Assembly: GCF_001434665.1 (NCBI RefSeq)
Contig: NZ_AZDG01000015.1
Location: 1-58,574 of the forward strand
Direction: 5' to 3'
Length of the DNA: 58,574 nucleotides
Origin: Companilactobacillus tucceti DSM 20183
GTDB taxonomy: Bacteria; Bacillota; Bacilli; Lactobacillales; Lactobacillaceae
The position numbers and the translations under genes were made by a program. The notes beneath the pieces were generated by a model. The model did no database searches. It had not been told where the DNA came from and saw only the letters and a list, made by a program, of their open reading frames with translations. This document shows, in pieces, positions 6,880 through 14,816 of the stretch. Each line of letters starts with the position of its first letter. The stretch's first letter is position 1.

Positions 6880-8283
6880 ATGGCTTATCAAACAATAAAT
6901 CCCTATACTAATGAAGTTTTAAAGACTTACCCTAATGCAACTTCTACAGATATCGAATCTGCATTAGTGACAGGACATGATTTATATAAGAAGTGGCGTA
7001 ATGAACCGGTTAACAGCCGTTCAACAATCTTACATAAAATTGCTGATTTATTAAGAGACAACGAGGATGAATTAGCAAAGATAATTGTTGAAGACATGGG
7101 AAAGTTATTTAAAGAAGCAGTTGGTGAGGTTGAATTATGTGCTCTCATAGCAGATTACTTTGCAGATAATTCTGAGGAATTACTTAAACCAACCAAGATC
7201 AAGTCTGGTGCAGGAGATGCCTGGGTTGAAAAACATTCAACCGGAGTAATTATGATGGTTGAACCATGGAATTTTCCATACTATCAAATCATGCGTGTTT
7301 TTGCCCCTAACTTTATGGTAGGAAATCCAATGATTTTAAAACATGCATCTAATACCCCTGGTTCAGCAGTTTCATTCGAAAAAATAGTAAATGAAGCAGG
7401 TGCACCTGATGGCAGTCTTAAAAATCTTTTCTTATCATATGATCAAGTTTCAGATATAATCGCCGACCCAAGAGTTCAAGGAGTTGCACTAACAGGATCA
7501 GAACGTGGTGGTAAATCAGTAGCTGCTGCGGCAGGGCAAAATTTGAAAAAGAATACTATGGAATTAGGCGGAACCGATGCATTTATTGTTCTAGACGACG
7601 CAGATATTGATGAAGTTATGAAAGTTGCCAAAAATGCAAGAATCTATAATGCTGGTCAAGTATGTACTTCTTCTAAACGTTTCATTGTTGCGGATAATTT
7701 GTATGATGAATTCGTAAAACGTCTAACTGAACAATTTTCTACCCTTAAACCTGGCGATCCAATGGATCCTAATACGACTCTTGCCCCTATGTCATCAGCA
7801 AGAGCCAAAGAGAAGTTACAAAAACAAGTAAATGCAGCTATTAAAGCCGGAGCTAAAGTTGAATTCGGTAATAAAGAAATTGACTTACCAGGTCAATTCT
7901 TCCCTGCAACAATTTTGACAAATATTGATAAAAATAACCCTGCATATTCAGAAGAAATGTTTGGACCAGTCGCTCATGTTTATAAAGTACATAATGACCA
8001 AGAAGCAATTGATCTTGCCAATGATTCAAATTATGGTCTTGGCGGTATTACTTTTTCTGGTAGTAAAGATCATGGTGTAAAAGTTGCTAGTCAAATTGAA
8101 ACAGGTATGGAGTTCGTTAATACATTTATGTTTACACTTCCAGAATTACCATTTGGTGGTGTAAAAAATTCTGGATATGGTCGTGAAATGAGCAATTTAG
8201 GTTTAGAAGCATTTGTTAATGAACAACTAATAGTTGCAGTTGATAAACCTGATTTGAACAACTTAGCTGGAGGATTGTTCTAA
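6880..8283 (+). CDS. NAD(P)-dependent aldehyde dehydrogenase, succinate-semialdehyde dehydrogenase-like
   Basis: The start is at 6880 (MAYQTINPYTNE) behind a GGAGG ribosome binding site, giving 467 residues; a longer reading frame has no support. Aldehyde dehydrogenase landmarks are all present: the cofactor stretch MMVEPWNFPYYQIMR, GVALTGSERGGKSVA, the general base in NTMELGGTDAFIVLDDADID, and the catalytic Cys in NAGQVCTSSKRF (about residue 262). The closest class by eye is the succinate-semialdehyde dehydrogenase group. Its true aldehyde is not fixed by sequence. Acetaldehyde from the neighbouring phosphonate pathway is one possibility, and uronate-derived aldehydes another. It is followed by an aldo-keto reductase in the same direction. 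Confidence 0.87.
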   Translation: MAYQTINPYTNEVLKTYPNATSTDIESALVTGHDLYKKWRNEPVNSRSTILHKIADLLRDNEDELAKIIVEDMGKLFKEAVGEVELCALIADYFADNSEELLKPTKIKSGAGDAWVEKHSTGVIMMVEPWNFPYYQIMRVFAPNFMVGNPMILKHASNTPGSAVSFEKIVNEAGAPDGSLKNLFLSYDQVSDIIADPRVQGVALTGSERGGKSVAAAAGQNLKKNTMELGGTDAFIVLDDADIDEVMKVAKNARIYNAGQVCTSSKRFIVADNLYDEFVKRLTEQFSTLKPGDPMDPNTTLAPMSSARAKEKLQKQVNAAIKAGAKVEFGNKEIDLPGQFFPATILTNIDKNNPAYSEEMFGPVAHVYKVHNDQEAIDLANDSNYGLGGITFSGSKDHGVKVASQIETGMEFVNTFMFTLPELPFGGVKNSGYGREMSNLGLEAFVNEQLIVAVDKPDLNNLAGGLF

Positions 8284-8358
8284 AAGGACTAGCTTTTTTG
8301 AATGCGGTTTCACTATAATAAGAATTACTTTTATAAATTAATAGGAGGAAACATATTA

Positions 8359-9237
8359 ATGAGTATTCCAGATATTGAACTATCCAATGGAGTTAAAATA
8401 CCTCAGGTTGGATTAGGTGTATTTCAAATTAGTGATGATAACGAAGTTATAAACAGTGTGAAATGGGCAATCGAGGCCGGCTATAGACATATTGATACAG
8501 CAAGCTTTTATGATAATGAAGAAGCTGTTGGTAAAGGTATTATCGAATCTGGTATTGATCGTTCAAAGTTATTCATAACAACAAAAATTTGGAATGATAT
8601 TAGAACATACGATGATACAAAGGAACAATTTCAAAGATCTTTAAATAAACTTCAAATAGATTACCTAGATTTATTATTGATTCATTGGCCAGCACCTGGC
8701 TATGAAGAAACATGGCGTGCAATGGAAGATTTATATAAAGATGGCAAAATAAAAGCCATTGGTGTTTCAAACTTTCAAGATTATCAAATTAAACATTTGA
8801 TGAAAACAGCAACAATTAAACCAATGATTGATCAAATTGAAACACATCCATTCATGCAGCAAAACGAAATGCATGAGTTTTTGAAGCAAGAGAATATTGT
8901 TCATGAAGCATGGAGTCCACTTGGTGGTGGTAAAAACAGTGTTCTAGATAATGAAACAGTTAAAGAAATTGCTGATGCACATAAAAAATCAGTAGCCCAA
9001 GTTGTTCTCCGTTGGCATATTCAACGAGGTGAAGTAATCATCCCCAAATCTATCCATGAAAATAGAATCAAACAAAATATAGATATTTTTGACTTTTCTT
9101 TAAATGATGATGAGATGAATACAATTGCTTCATTAAATGAAAATAAACGTGTCGGATCGAGTCCGGATAATAATGAATGGCTCGAAAAATCAAAAGAATT
9201 TAATACATTAGCAGACAGAATAAAAAAAGGTCTCTAA
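8359..9237 (+). CDS. aldo/keto reductase
   Basis: About 292 residues from the ATG at 8359, with an AGGAGG site upstream. It has the classical catalytic tetrad: Asp and Tyr in DTASFYDNEEAVG, Lys in ITTKIWND and His in LLLIHWPAPG. The NADPH-binding end is VIIPKSIHENRIKQN. It is of the 2,5-diketo-D-gluconate reductase / lactobacillar AKR type and reduces small aldehydes or keto-sugars. It lies 75 bases after the aldehyde dehydrogenase with no terminator between them, so the two are probably co-transcribed. Confidence 0.88.
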   Translation: MSIPDIELSNGVKIPQVGLGVFQISDDNEVINSVKWAIEAGYRHIDTASFYDNEEAVGKGIIESGIDRSKLFITTKIWNDIRTYDDTKEQFQRSLNKLQIDYLDLLLIHWPAPGYEETWRAMEDLYKDGKIKAIGVSNFQDYQIKHLMKTATIKPMIDQIETHPFMQQNEMHEFLKQENIVHEAWSPLGGGKNSVLDNETVKEIADAHKKSVAQVVLRWHIQRGEVIIPKSIHENRIKQNIDIFDFSLNDDEMNTIASLNENKRVGSSPDNNEWLEKSKEFNTLADRIKKGL

Positions 9238-9243
9238 TTAATC

Positions 9244-9282
9244 AAAAAGGTCGTAACTCAAAATTGAGTTACGACCTTTTTT
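9244..9282. terminator. bidirectional terminator between the aldo/keto reductase gene and phnW
   Basis: AAAAAGGTCGTAACTCA pairs with TGAGTTACGACCTTTTTT around a 4-base loop. It can serve both convergent genes. Confidence 0.9.
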
Positions 9283-9310
9283 AGATAATTTATTGGAGTG
9301 TGGTACTTAA

Positions 9311-10414
9311 CTAAGAAATTTTTTGACTAAGTTTTTCAATGACTTTTAATAGTCTATCAATATCCTCTGCATAAACCTCTCCGATGTTTCCAATTCTAAA
9401 TGTTGGAACTTCAGAAAGTTTACCAGGATAAATAACAAAACCAGATTCTTTTAACTTACTATAAAATTTACCAAAGTCGAAGTCATCACTTGGATATTTA
9501 AATGATGTAATAATTGGTGATTGCCAATCAGTATCAATTAATGGTTCAAATCCAAGCTTCTTCATACCTTCTGAAAGTTTACTTTGATTGTCTCGATAAC
9601 GTTCAAAACGTTTCTCAACACCACCTTCAACTCTAAGTTCTATCAATGCTTGAGCGAAAGCGTGCACAACATGAGTTGGTGATGTAAATCTCCACTTACC
9701 ATTATTAGCTTCCATTTCATCAAATTGACTATATAAATCTAATGAAAGAGTTCTAGCAATACCTTCGATTTCTCTTAATTTTTCTTCATTGGCGACAATG
9801 AATGAAAAACCAGGAACACCTTGGATACATTTATTAGTACTACTAATCAAGTAATCAATTTTTAAATCTTCAACTGCAATTGGAATACCACCAAAACTAC
9901 TCATTGCATCAACAATAGTAATTATTCCTTGTTCATGCATCCATGGAATAATCTCTTCAATTGGATTTAATATACCAGTGGTAGTTTCACAGTGAATCAT
10001 GGCAAAGTGTGTAGTTTCAGGATAACGCTTCAACATTTGCTTAACAGATTCAAGAGTAATAGGTTGTTGTTCATCAATTATCAAATCAACATGATCTATC
10101 CCATATACATCTGCCATTTGACCTATTCTTTCACCGTAAGCACCGTTCATAGCAATCATTAAAGTACCATCATCAGGAATAACGGAACTTATAACTGATT
10201 CAACACCATATGTTCCACTCCCCTGCATTAATACAGATGTATACTTCTTTGAACTTACTTGAGCTATATCAAGTAATGATCTTCTAATTGTTTGTGTAAT
10301 TCCTTTATAATCATCATCCCATGTACAATAATCAAATTCCATAGCTCTTTTTACAGTAGAGCTAGTGGTCAAGGGGCCTGGAGTTAATAATAAATAGTTA
10401 TTTTCATTTTCCAT
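9311..10414 (-). CDS. phnW: 2-aminoethylphosphonate:pyruvate transaminase
   Basis: A 367-residue class V aminotransferase of the PhnW type. It moves the amino group of 2-AEP to pyruvate, giving phosphonoacetaldehyde and alanine. The start (YLLLTPGPLTTSSTVKRAM) is diagnostic, QGSGTYGVESVI binds PLP phosphate, DAMSSFGGIP holds the PLP ring Asp, and STNKCIQGVPGFSF carries the Schiff-base Lys near residue 194. It is the last gene of the phn operon and overlaps phnX by 11 bases, which implies translational coupling. The product feeds PhnX directly. Confidence 0.93.
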   Translation of the reverse strand: MENENNYLLLTPGPLTTSSTVKRAMEFDYCTWDDDYKGITQTIRRSLLDIAQVSSKKYTSVLMQGSGTYGVESVISSVIPDDGTLMIAMNGAYGERIGQMADVYGIDHVDLIIDEQQPITLESVKQMLKRYPETTHFAMIHCETTTGILNPIEEIIPWMHEQGIITIVDAMSSFGGIPIAVEDLKIDYLISSTNKCIQGVPGFSFIVANEEKLREIEGIARTLSLDLYSQFDEMEANNGKWRFTSPTHVVHAFAQALIELRVEGGVEKRFERYRDNQSKLSEGMKKLGFEPLIDTDWQSPIITSFKYPSDDFDFGKFYSKLKESGFVIYPGKLSEVPTFRIGNIGEVYAEDIDRLLKVIEKLSQKIS

Positions 10415-11207
10415 TAGCTATCTTTTCCTCTGTTTGATTTAAAAATTTAATTGCGTCGGGTAATTCAGATAGATTATTAATAATGATATCAGCATTTGCC
10501 TTTGCAAATTCATTAACCACTCTTTTACGAATGTTTTCTTTTTCTTCATCAAATAATGAATCAAATTCTTTCTCAGAAAGTCCCATCAAACTACTTCCTT
10601 CAACAATACCAATTGTGTTTACACCGGCATTCTTACCTTCTTGAATGTCTACAATAGTATCGCCAATTTTTACAAGTTCTTTAGGATCATCCAAATTAAA
10701 ATCGCTCATAATCTTTTGAATCATTTTTGCCGAAGGTCTACCATCACCGTCAACATCTTCTGATGTTAGAACTAGCTCTGGTTGATAACCTAACTTATAA
10801 GCACTATTTTGAACCAATTGCATCATTTCAGGTGTATATCCTGTAGTAGTAGCAACTCTAATACCTTGATCCTTTAAATAATTGAATGCATCAAGAGTAT
10901 ATGGTTTTAATGAAGTAGAATCTTTTACATAAGATAACAAACTAGATTGAAAATCTTCATATAACTTACGACGGTCTTGGAAGTCTGGTAATCTATTGTA
11001 TTCCTTCTCCCATTGTTGAAAAATTTCTGGCATCTTCAATAATTTACCAATATGATCCCACTTTGTGATACCCATATCACGACGAATCTCTTGATCATTA
11101 ATTTCAATACCTGCGTCACTAAAGGCTGCTTTAAATGCAATTACAGGAGCTAAGCTTCCATAATCAACTGTTGTTCCAGCCCAATCAAAAACTACTGCTT
11201 TAATCAT
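10404..11207 (-). CDS. phnX: phosphonoacetaldehyde hydrolase (phosphonatase)
   Basis: The start is the ATG at 11207 (MIKAVVFDWAGTT), with an AAAGGA ribosome binding site; this gives 267 residues. It is an HAD superfamily enzyme: DWAGTT holds the catalytic Asp. MGITKWDHIGKLL in the cap holds the Schiff-base Lys that sets PhnX apart from other HAD phosphatases, and KIGDTIVDIQEGKNAG is the acidic Mg site. It splits phosphonoacetaldehyde to acetaldehyde and phosphate, releasing Pi for growth. It sits between phnE and phnW with overlap or near-overlap on both sides. Confidence 0.94.
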   Translation of the reverse strand: MIKAVVFDWAGTTVDYGSLAPVIAFKAAFSDAGIEINDQEIRRDMGITKWDHIGKLLKMPEIFQQWEKEYNRLPDFQDRRKLYEDFQSSLLSYVKDSTSLKPYTLDAFNYLKDQGIRVATTTGYTPEMMQLVQNSAYKLGYQPELVLTSEDVDGDGRPSAKMIQKIMSDFNLDDPKELVKIGDTIVDIQEGKNAGVNTIGIVEGSSLMGLSEKEFDSLFDEEKENIRKRVVNEFAKANADIIINNLSELPDAIKFLNQTEEKIANGK

Positions 11208-11221
11208 AGTATTTCCTTTCA

Positions 11222-12082
11222 CTACTTTGTTGTATACATCTGTCTTAATTTAACAGCGATAAATTCCAATAGTACTGTTACACCGATAATCAGATAAACG
11301 ATGAAGCCTACTTCATGGAAATCAAAACTCATTCCACTAGCTACAAACAACTGATAACCAATACCACCTGCACCTGCTGCTGCTCCAACTGCTATTGCAT
11401 TGGCAAAATTTATTTCTAATCGAATAAATGTCCATGATACTAAAGAGGCAATAATGGTTGGCCAAATTGCTTGAAAAACAATTACCCAAAATTTACTACC
11501 TGTAACCTTTAGTGCTTCAATAGTAGTTTCGTCAATTTCTTCAATACTTTCAGAGTATGCCTTAGTTAAATATGCAATACTATGAAAACTTAGCCCTAAA
11601 ATAGCTGCATTTGTACCTAGACCACAAACAATTGAAAAAATAAGTACCCATACAATTGTTGGAATAGCTCTAATTACAGCCATAATTACTCGGATGATTG
11701 CCCCAAAATAAGCATTAGTTAAATTTCTTGATGCAATAACAGCAAATAAAAATCCTATTACAGCACCAATCACAGTCGTCATTATTGCTAACAATAAACT
11801 AATTCCTAATGCAGAAAGTAAGGGCATAACGCCATCACTTCCCGCTTTTGGTTGAAGAAAAATTTGATTTAATGTCATCACTAATCCATGCATGGCTTCA
11901 CCAATTTTTACATTGGCAGTATCTAAATGAGTTAATGTATATCCTGTAATTGCAATCAAGATAATCATGACTAAATAAATCATGACGCGAGACCAATTAA
12001 ATTTTCTTAATTTAATCTTTTTTTCAGGTGGTTGTGGTTTCTTATATCCACTTATATTTTGAATATCACCACGGGTTATCAT
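11222..12082 (-). CDS. phnE: phosphonate ABC transporter permease (second PhnE)
   Basis: A 286-residue PhnE-type permease with a short basic N-terminal tail and about six membrane segments. The EAA-like loop is ALKVTGSKFWVIVFQAIWPTIIAS (about residues 186-209). It overlaps the other phnE by 4 bases (ATGA), so the two are coupled and probably form a heterodimer. Two PhnE copies next to phnC and phnD are common in Firmicutes. The substrate is inferred from phnX and phnW to be 2-AEP or a similar phosphonate. Confidence 0.92.
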   Translation of the reverse strand: MITRGDIQNISGYKKPQPPEKKIKLRKFNWSRVMIYLVMIILIAITGYTLTHLDTANVKIGEAMHGLVMTLNQIFLQPKAGSDGVMPLLSALGISLLLAIMTTVIGAVIGFLFAVIASRNLTNAYFGAIIRVIMAVIRAIPTIVWVLIFSIVCGLGTNAAILGLSFHSIAYLTKAYSESIEEIDETTIEALKVTGSKFWVIVFQAIWPTIIASLVSWTFIRLEINFANAIAVGAAAGAGGIGYQLFVASGMSFDFHEVGFIVYLIIGVTVLLEFIAVKLRQMYTTK

Positions 12083-12870
12083 AAAATCACCTTCCGAATC
12101 TGGTTGGACAATACTTCTAATGTAATAACAACAATTATTATGGCTAAGATAGTCATTCCAACTGCATCAAATCTAAAACTCTTAAAATATAAATCAAAAA
12201 TAAATCCAATTCCCGTACCAGTTAAAATACCAACTAATGTGGCATCACGAACATTATTTTCGATCATATATAACACCCAACTGATTAAACTAGGCATAAT
12301 TTGTGGTAAAACAGCTTGAAAAATAACTTGAAAGTAGCTAGCACCAGTAGCTTTTAAAGCCATCATTGTTTCACTAGCTTCATCTTCGATAATTTCCATA
12401 AAAGCTCTTATCAAATATCCTACAGTCATTAATAACAAAGCTAAGAATCCAGTAAAATCACTTTGTTTAAAAGAGAAAAGTAGGATCATTGCCCATGCTA
12501 CAAGTGGGATATTTCTAAAAAATGATGCAATACCACGTACTACCACATGTACATAATTATTAATTCCAGTAGCTTTGGAACCCAAAATTGCTACGAATAA
12601 TGCAATAATAGCTGCCACGACAGTAGAAGAAACGGCCAAAGCGACCGTTTCAATTAACTTTTGCCAGATACGTGGCAAAAGTTCTACTGATTCTGCTGTA
12701 GGGAAAAAGTTAACACCTAACCAATTAAAAGCTTTAGGAACAGCTGTAAAGCCACTGAAATTATCAAAATTTAAAATCCAACTACTTAATACATATATAC
12801 TTCCAATAACAGCGATAATTGCTGTTTGCTTTCGATGCTTTTGAGCTAAAAATTTTATTGGTGAAGACAT
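12079..12870 (-). CDS. phnE: phosphonate ABC transporter permease (first PhnE)
   Basis: A 263-residue permease of the PhnE family with about six membrane segments. Its ATPase-docking loop is MALKATGASYFQVIFQAVLPQIMPSLISW. It starts one base into the phnC stop codon (TAATG arrangement) and ends overlapping the second phnE by 4 bases. It is distinct from the second copy in sequence, so this is an old duplication or separate lineage, not a recent tandem copy. Confidence 0.92.
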   Translation of the reverse strand: MSSPIKFLAQKHRKQTAIIAVIGSIYVLSSWILNFDNFSGFTAVPKAFNWLGVNFFPTAESVELLPRIWQKLIETVALAVSSTVVAAIIALFVAILGSKATGINNYVHVVVRGIASFFRNIPLVAWAMILLFSFKQSDFTGFLALLLMTVGYLIRAFMEIIEDEASETMMALKATGASYFQVIFQAVLPQIMPSLISWVLYMIENNVRDATLVGILTGTGIGFIFDLYFKSFRFDAVGMTILAIIIVVITLEVLSNQIRKVIL

Positions 12871-13625
12871 TATTTAAGCTCCTTTGAAATCGTTTGGTCA
12901 TACAGCGTCTCCAAAATTTCTTCTGAAAGCATATCGGACTCTTCATCAAAAACTAATTTTCCTTGTCGAATACCAACAATGCGATCAGCATATTTCTTTG
13001 CTAAATTAATTTGATGTAAATTGGCAACGCAAATTATATTAAATTCAACAGTTAACTTTTTCAAAAGATGCATAACAGTATGTGAAGATGCTGGATCTAG
13101 GGACGCAATTGGTTCATCACATAAAATAACTTTAGGATGTTGAATCAATGATCTTGCAATACCTACACGTTGCTTTTGACCACCACTTAATTCTGAACAA
13201 CGTTGAAGCGCAAAATCTTTAAGTCCAACTTTATCTAATAAATCTAAAGCTTCTCTTTTCTCATCTTCAGAATAAATTCCAAACATACCAGCAAATGTTG
13301 ATTTGTAACCTAAACGTCCATGAAGAACATTTTCAATAACTGTTAGTCGTTCAACTAAGTTATAGTTTTGAAAAACCATTCCAATTTGACGTCGATGTTT
13401 ACGCAATTGCGATTTATTGTCGGATCTAATGTCTGATCCATCCAATAAAATTTGACCATCATCATCTTTTATCAATTGATTCAAACTACGTAAAATAGTG
13501 GTTTTACCTGCACCAGATGGCCCAATAATTGCCAAAAAGTTACCAGGTTCAACTGAGAAAGAAATATCTGTTAAGGCTGGTTTATCCTTTTGATAACTCT
13601 TAGTTAAATGCTTTACTTCTAGCAT
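12870..13625 (-). CDS. phnC: phosphonate ABC transporter ATP-binding protein
   Basis: A 251-residue ABC ATPase of the PhnC type. Walker A is GPSGAGKTT (about residue 34), the Q-loop lies in GMVFQNYNLVERLTV, the signature is LSGGQKQRVGIARSL (about residue 142) and Walker B is VILCDEPIASLDP. The H-loop residue appears in VANLHQINLAKKYADRI, where PhnC proteins have 'NLHQ'. It lies 9 bases after phnD. Confidence 0.94.
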   Translation of the reverse strand: MLEVKHLTKSYQKDKPALTDISFSVEPGNFLAIIGPSGAGKTTILRSLNQLIKDDDGQILLDGSDIRSDNKSQLRKHRRQIGMVFQNYNLVERLTVIENVLHGRLGYKSTFAGMFGIYSEDEKREALDLLDKVGLKDFALQRCSELSGGQKQRVGIARSLIQHPKVILCDEPIASLDPASSHTVMHLLKKLTVEFNIICVANLHQINLAKKYADRIVGIRQGKLVFDEESDMLSEEILETLYDQTISKELK

Positions 13626-13634
13626 AGCTTCCCC

Positions 13635-14669
13635 TTATTTACCAACTAATTCATGTGTTGGTTTATACCACTTATCAGTAACTTTTAGAAGTGTTGTCTT
13701 AGCACTCTTCTTTTGCCATAATGTGGCAGTTTTTGAACCTTCTTTACCAAATAGCTTATCGTTTTCAGTTACATCTTTTGATGTAAATCTGTCTTCAATA
13801 GCTTTACGATCTTTTTCGCTCATTGCCTTAGTGTTTACAACCAATGGACCATTTTGTACTGGAAGAACTGAAATACTTACTACTTCTTTACCACGATAAT
13901 CAGTAAATGGAGCATCTGCATCATCTTTAACCTTAAATGTTGAGCCGGCTTTATCATAACTACCTTCTGAAACATTCATGAATGGTGCTAAATCGATATC
14001 ATCAAAGGCAGCTACGTCAACATCACCTTTTAGTAAGTTAACTGCTGAACCTGGATGTGAATTACCGTAAAGAACTTTATCAAAGAATTTTCCACCTTCA
14101 GATAGTTCATCTTTGTTCTTTAACTTAAAGTGTTTTTGAATTTCATCTGTAGGAACTGCAAAGCCTGATGTTGAACTTGAAGATACAAATGAGATCTTTT
14201 GACCCTTGATCTTGTCGATATTAAAGTCATTACCTGACTTGTAATCATTAACCTTATCCTTAGGTACCATTAGGTAAGAACGGTAACTTGCACCTTTTTC
14301 TGTACCATCTTCACCTGATTGAATAAGAAGTGGTTGAACCTTTGCATTTTGATGATGTGCTTGAATATATCCATCAGCACCCATAAATGCTAATTGTGCC
14401 TTACCTGAAGAAATAGCTTCAATGGCAACGTTATAGTCAGTCGTTGTTTGAACTTCAACCTTTTTACCTGTTGCTTCGTGTAATTGTTTCTTTAATTCCT
14501 CACGTGAAGCCGCAAAGTTCTTGGCTGACTCATTAGGATAAAAAACAATTGTTAATTTATCGTTTTTGCCGTCAGAGCTAGCGGAGCTTTGGTTTGAGCA
14601 TCCCGTTACAATCCCAACGAGCAATAACATTAAACCTAAACATACCGTTAATAATCGCCCTTTTTTCAT
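13635..14669 (-). CDS. phnD: phosphonate ABC transporter substrate-binding lipoprotein
   Basis: A 344-residue PhnD-type binding protein. The N-terminus is a lipoprotein signal peptide ending in the lipobox VTGC (Cys near residue 24). Binding-pocket features include the serine-rich loop FVSSSSTSGFAVP, which in this family holds the phosphonate group, FYPNESAKNF and AFMGADGYI. It is anchored outside the membrane and delivers substrate to PhnE/PhnC. It is the first gene of the six-gene operon and sits downstream of a candidate PhoP-dependent promoter. Confidence 0.93.
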   Translation of the reverse strand: MKKGRLLTVCLGLMLLLVGIVTGCSNQSSASSDGKNDKLTIVFYPNESAKNFAASREELKKQLHEATGKKVEVQTTTDYNVAIEAISSGKAQLAFMGADGYIQAHHQNAKVQPLLIQSGEDGTEKGASYRSYLMVPKDKVNDYKSGNDFNIDKIKGQKISFVSSSSTSGFAVPTDEIQKHFKLKNKDELSEGGKFFDKVLYGNSHPGSAVNLLKGDVDVAAFDDIDLAPFMNVSEGSYDKAGSTFKVKDDADAPFTDYRGKEVVSISVLPVQNGPLVVNTKAMSEKDRKAIEDRFTSKDVTENDKLFGKEGSKTATLWQKKSAKTTLLKVTDKWYKPTHELVGK

Positions 14670-14704
14670 AAATCCAATACCAACTTTCTGTTTCTTTTTA
14701 GGAA

Positions 14705-14765
14705 CAGACTAAGAATAACAGGGTTATGTAAATTAATAATTTAGCTTATGTAAAGATTAGTTAAA
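14705..14765 (-). promoter_or_regulatory. phn operon promoter with candidate PhoP box
   Basis: On the minus strand four hexamers lie exactly 11 bp apart: TTTAAC (14760-14765), TTTACA (14749-14754), TAAATT (14738-14743) and TTTACA (14727-14732). An extended -10, TGTTATTCT (14712-14720), follows. With a start near 14705 the hexamers span about -60 to -22, where PhoP boxes of TT(A/C/T)A(C/T)A repeats lie in Bacillus. No good -35 is visible, as expected for an activated promoter. Confidence 0.6.
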
Positions 14766-14775
14766 GTTGCAGAAA

Positions 14776-14804
14776 AAAATCCAGACATTTTCAGTCTGGA
14801 TTTT
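14776..14804 (-). terminator. terminator of the MFS exporter gene
   Basis: AAAATCCAGAC and GTCTGGATTTT form an 11-bp stem with a 7-base loop and a T-rich tail on the minus strand. It separates the MFS gene from the phn promoter. Confidence 0.88.
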
Positions 14805-14816
14805 CTATATTTAGAT

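Noticed and set aside
9311-10414. phnW as a serine-glyoxylate or other class V aminotransferase
   Set aside because: Overlap with phnX and the N-terminal TPGPLTTS region both point to 2-AEP transaminase.
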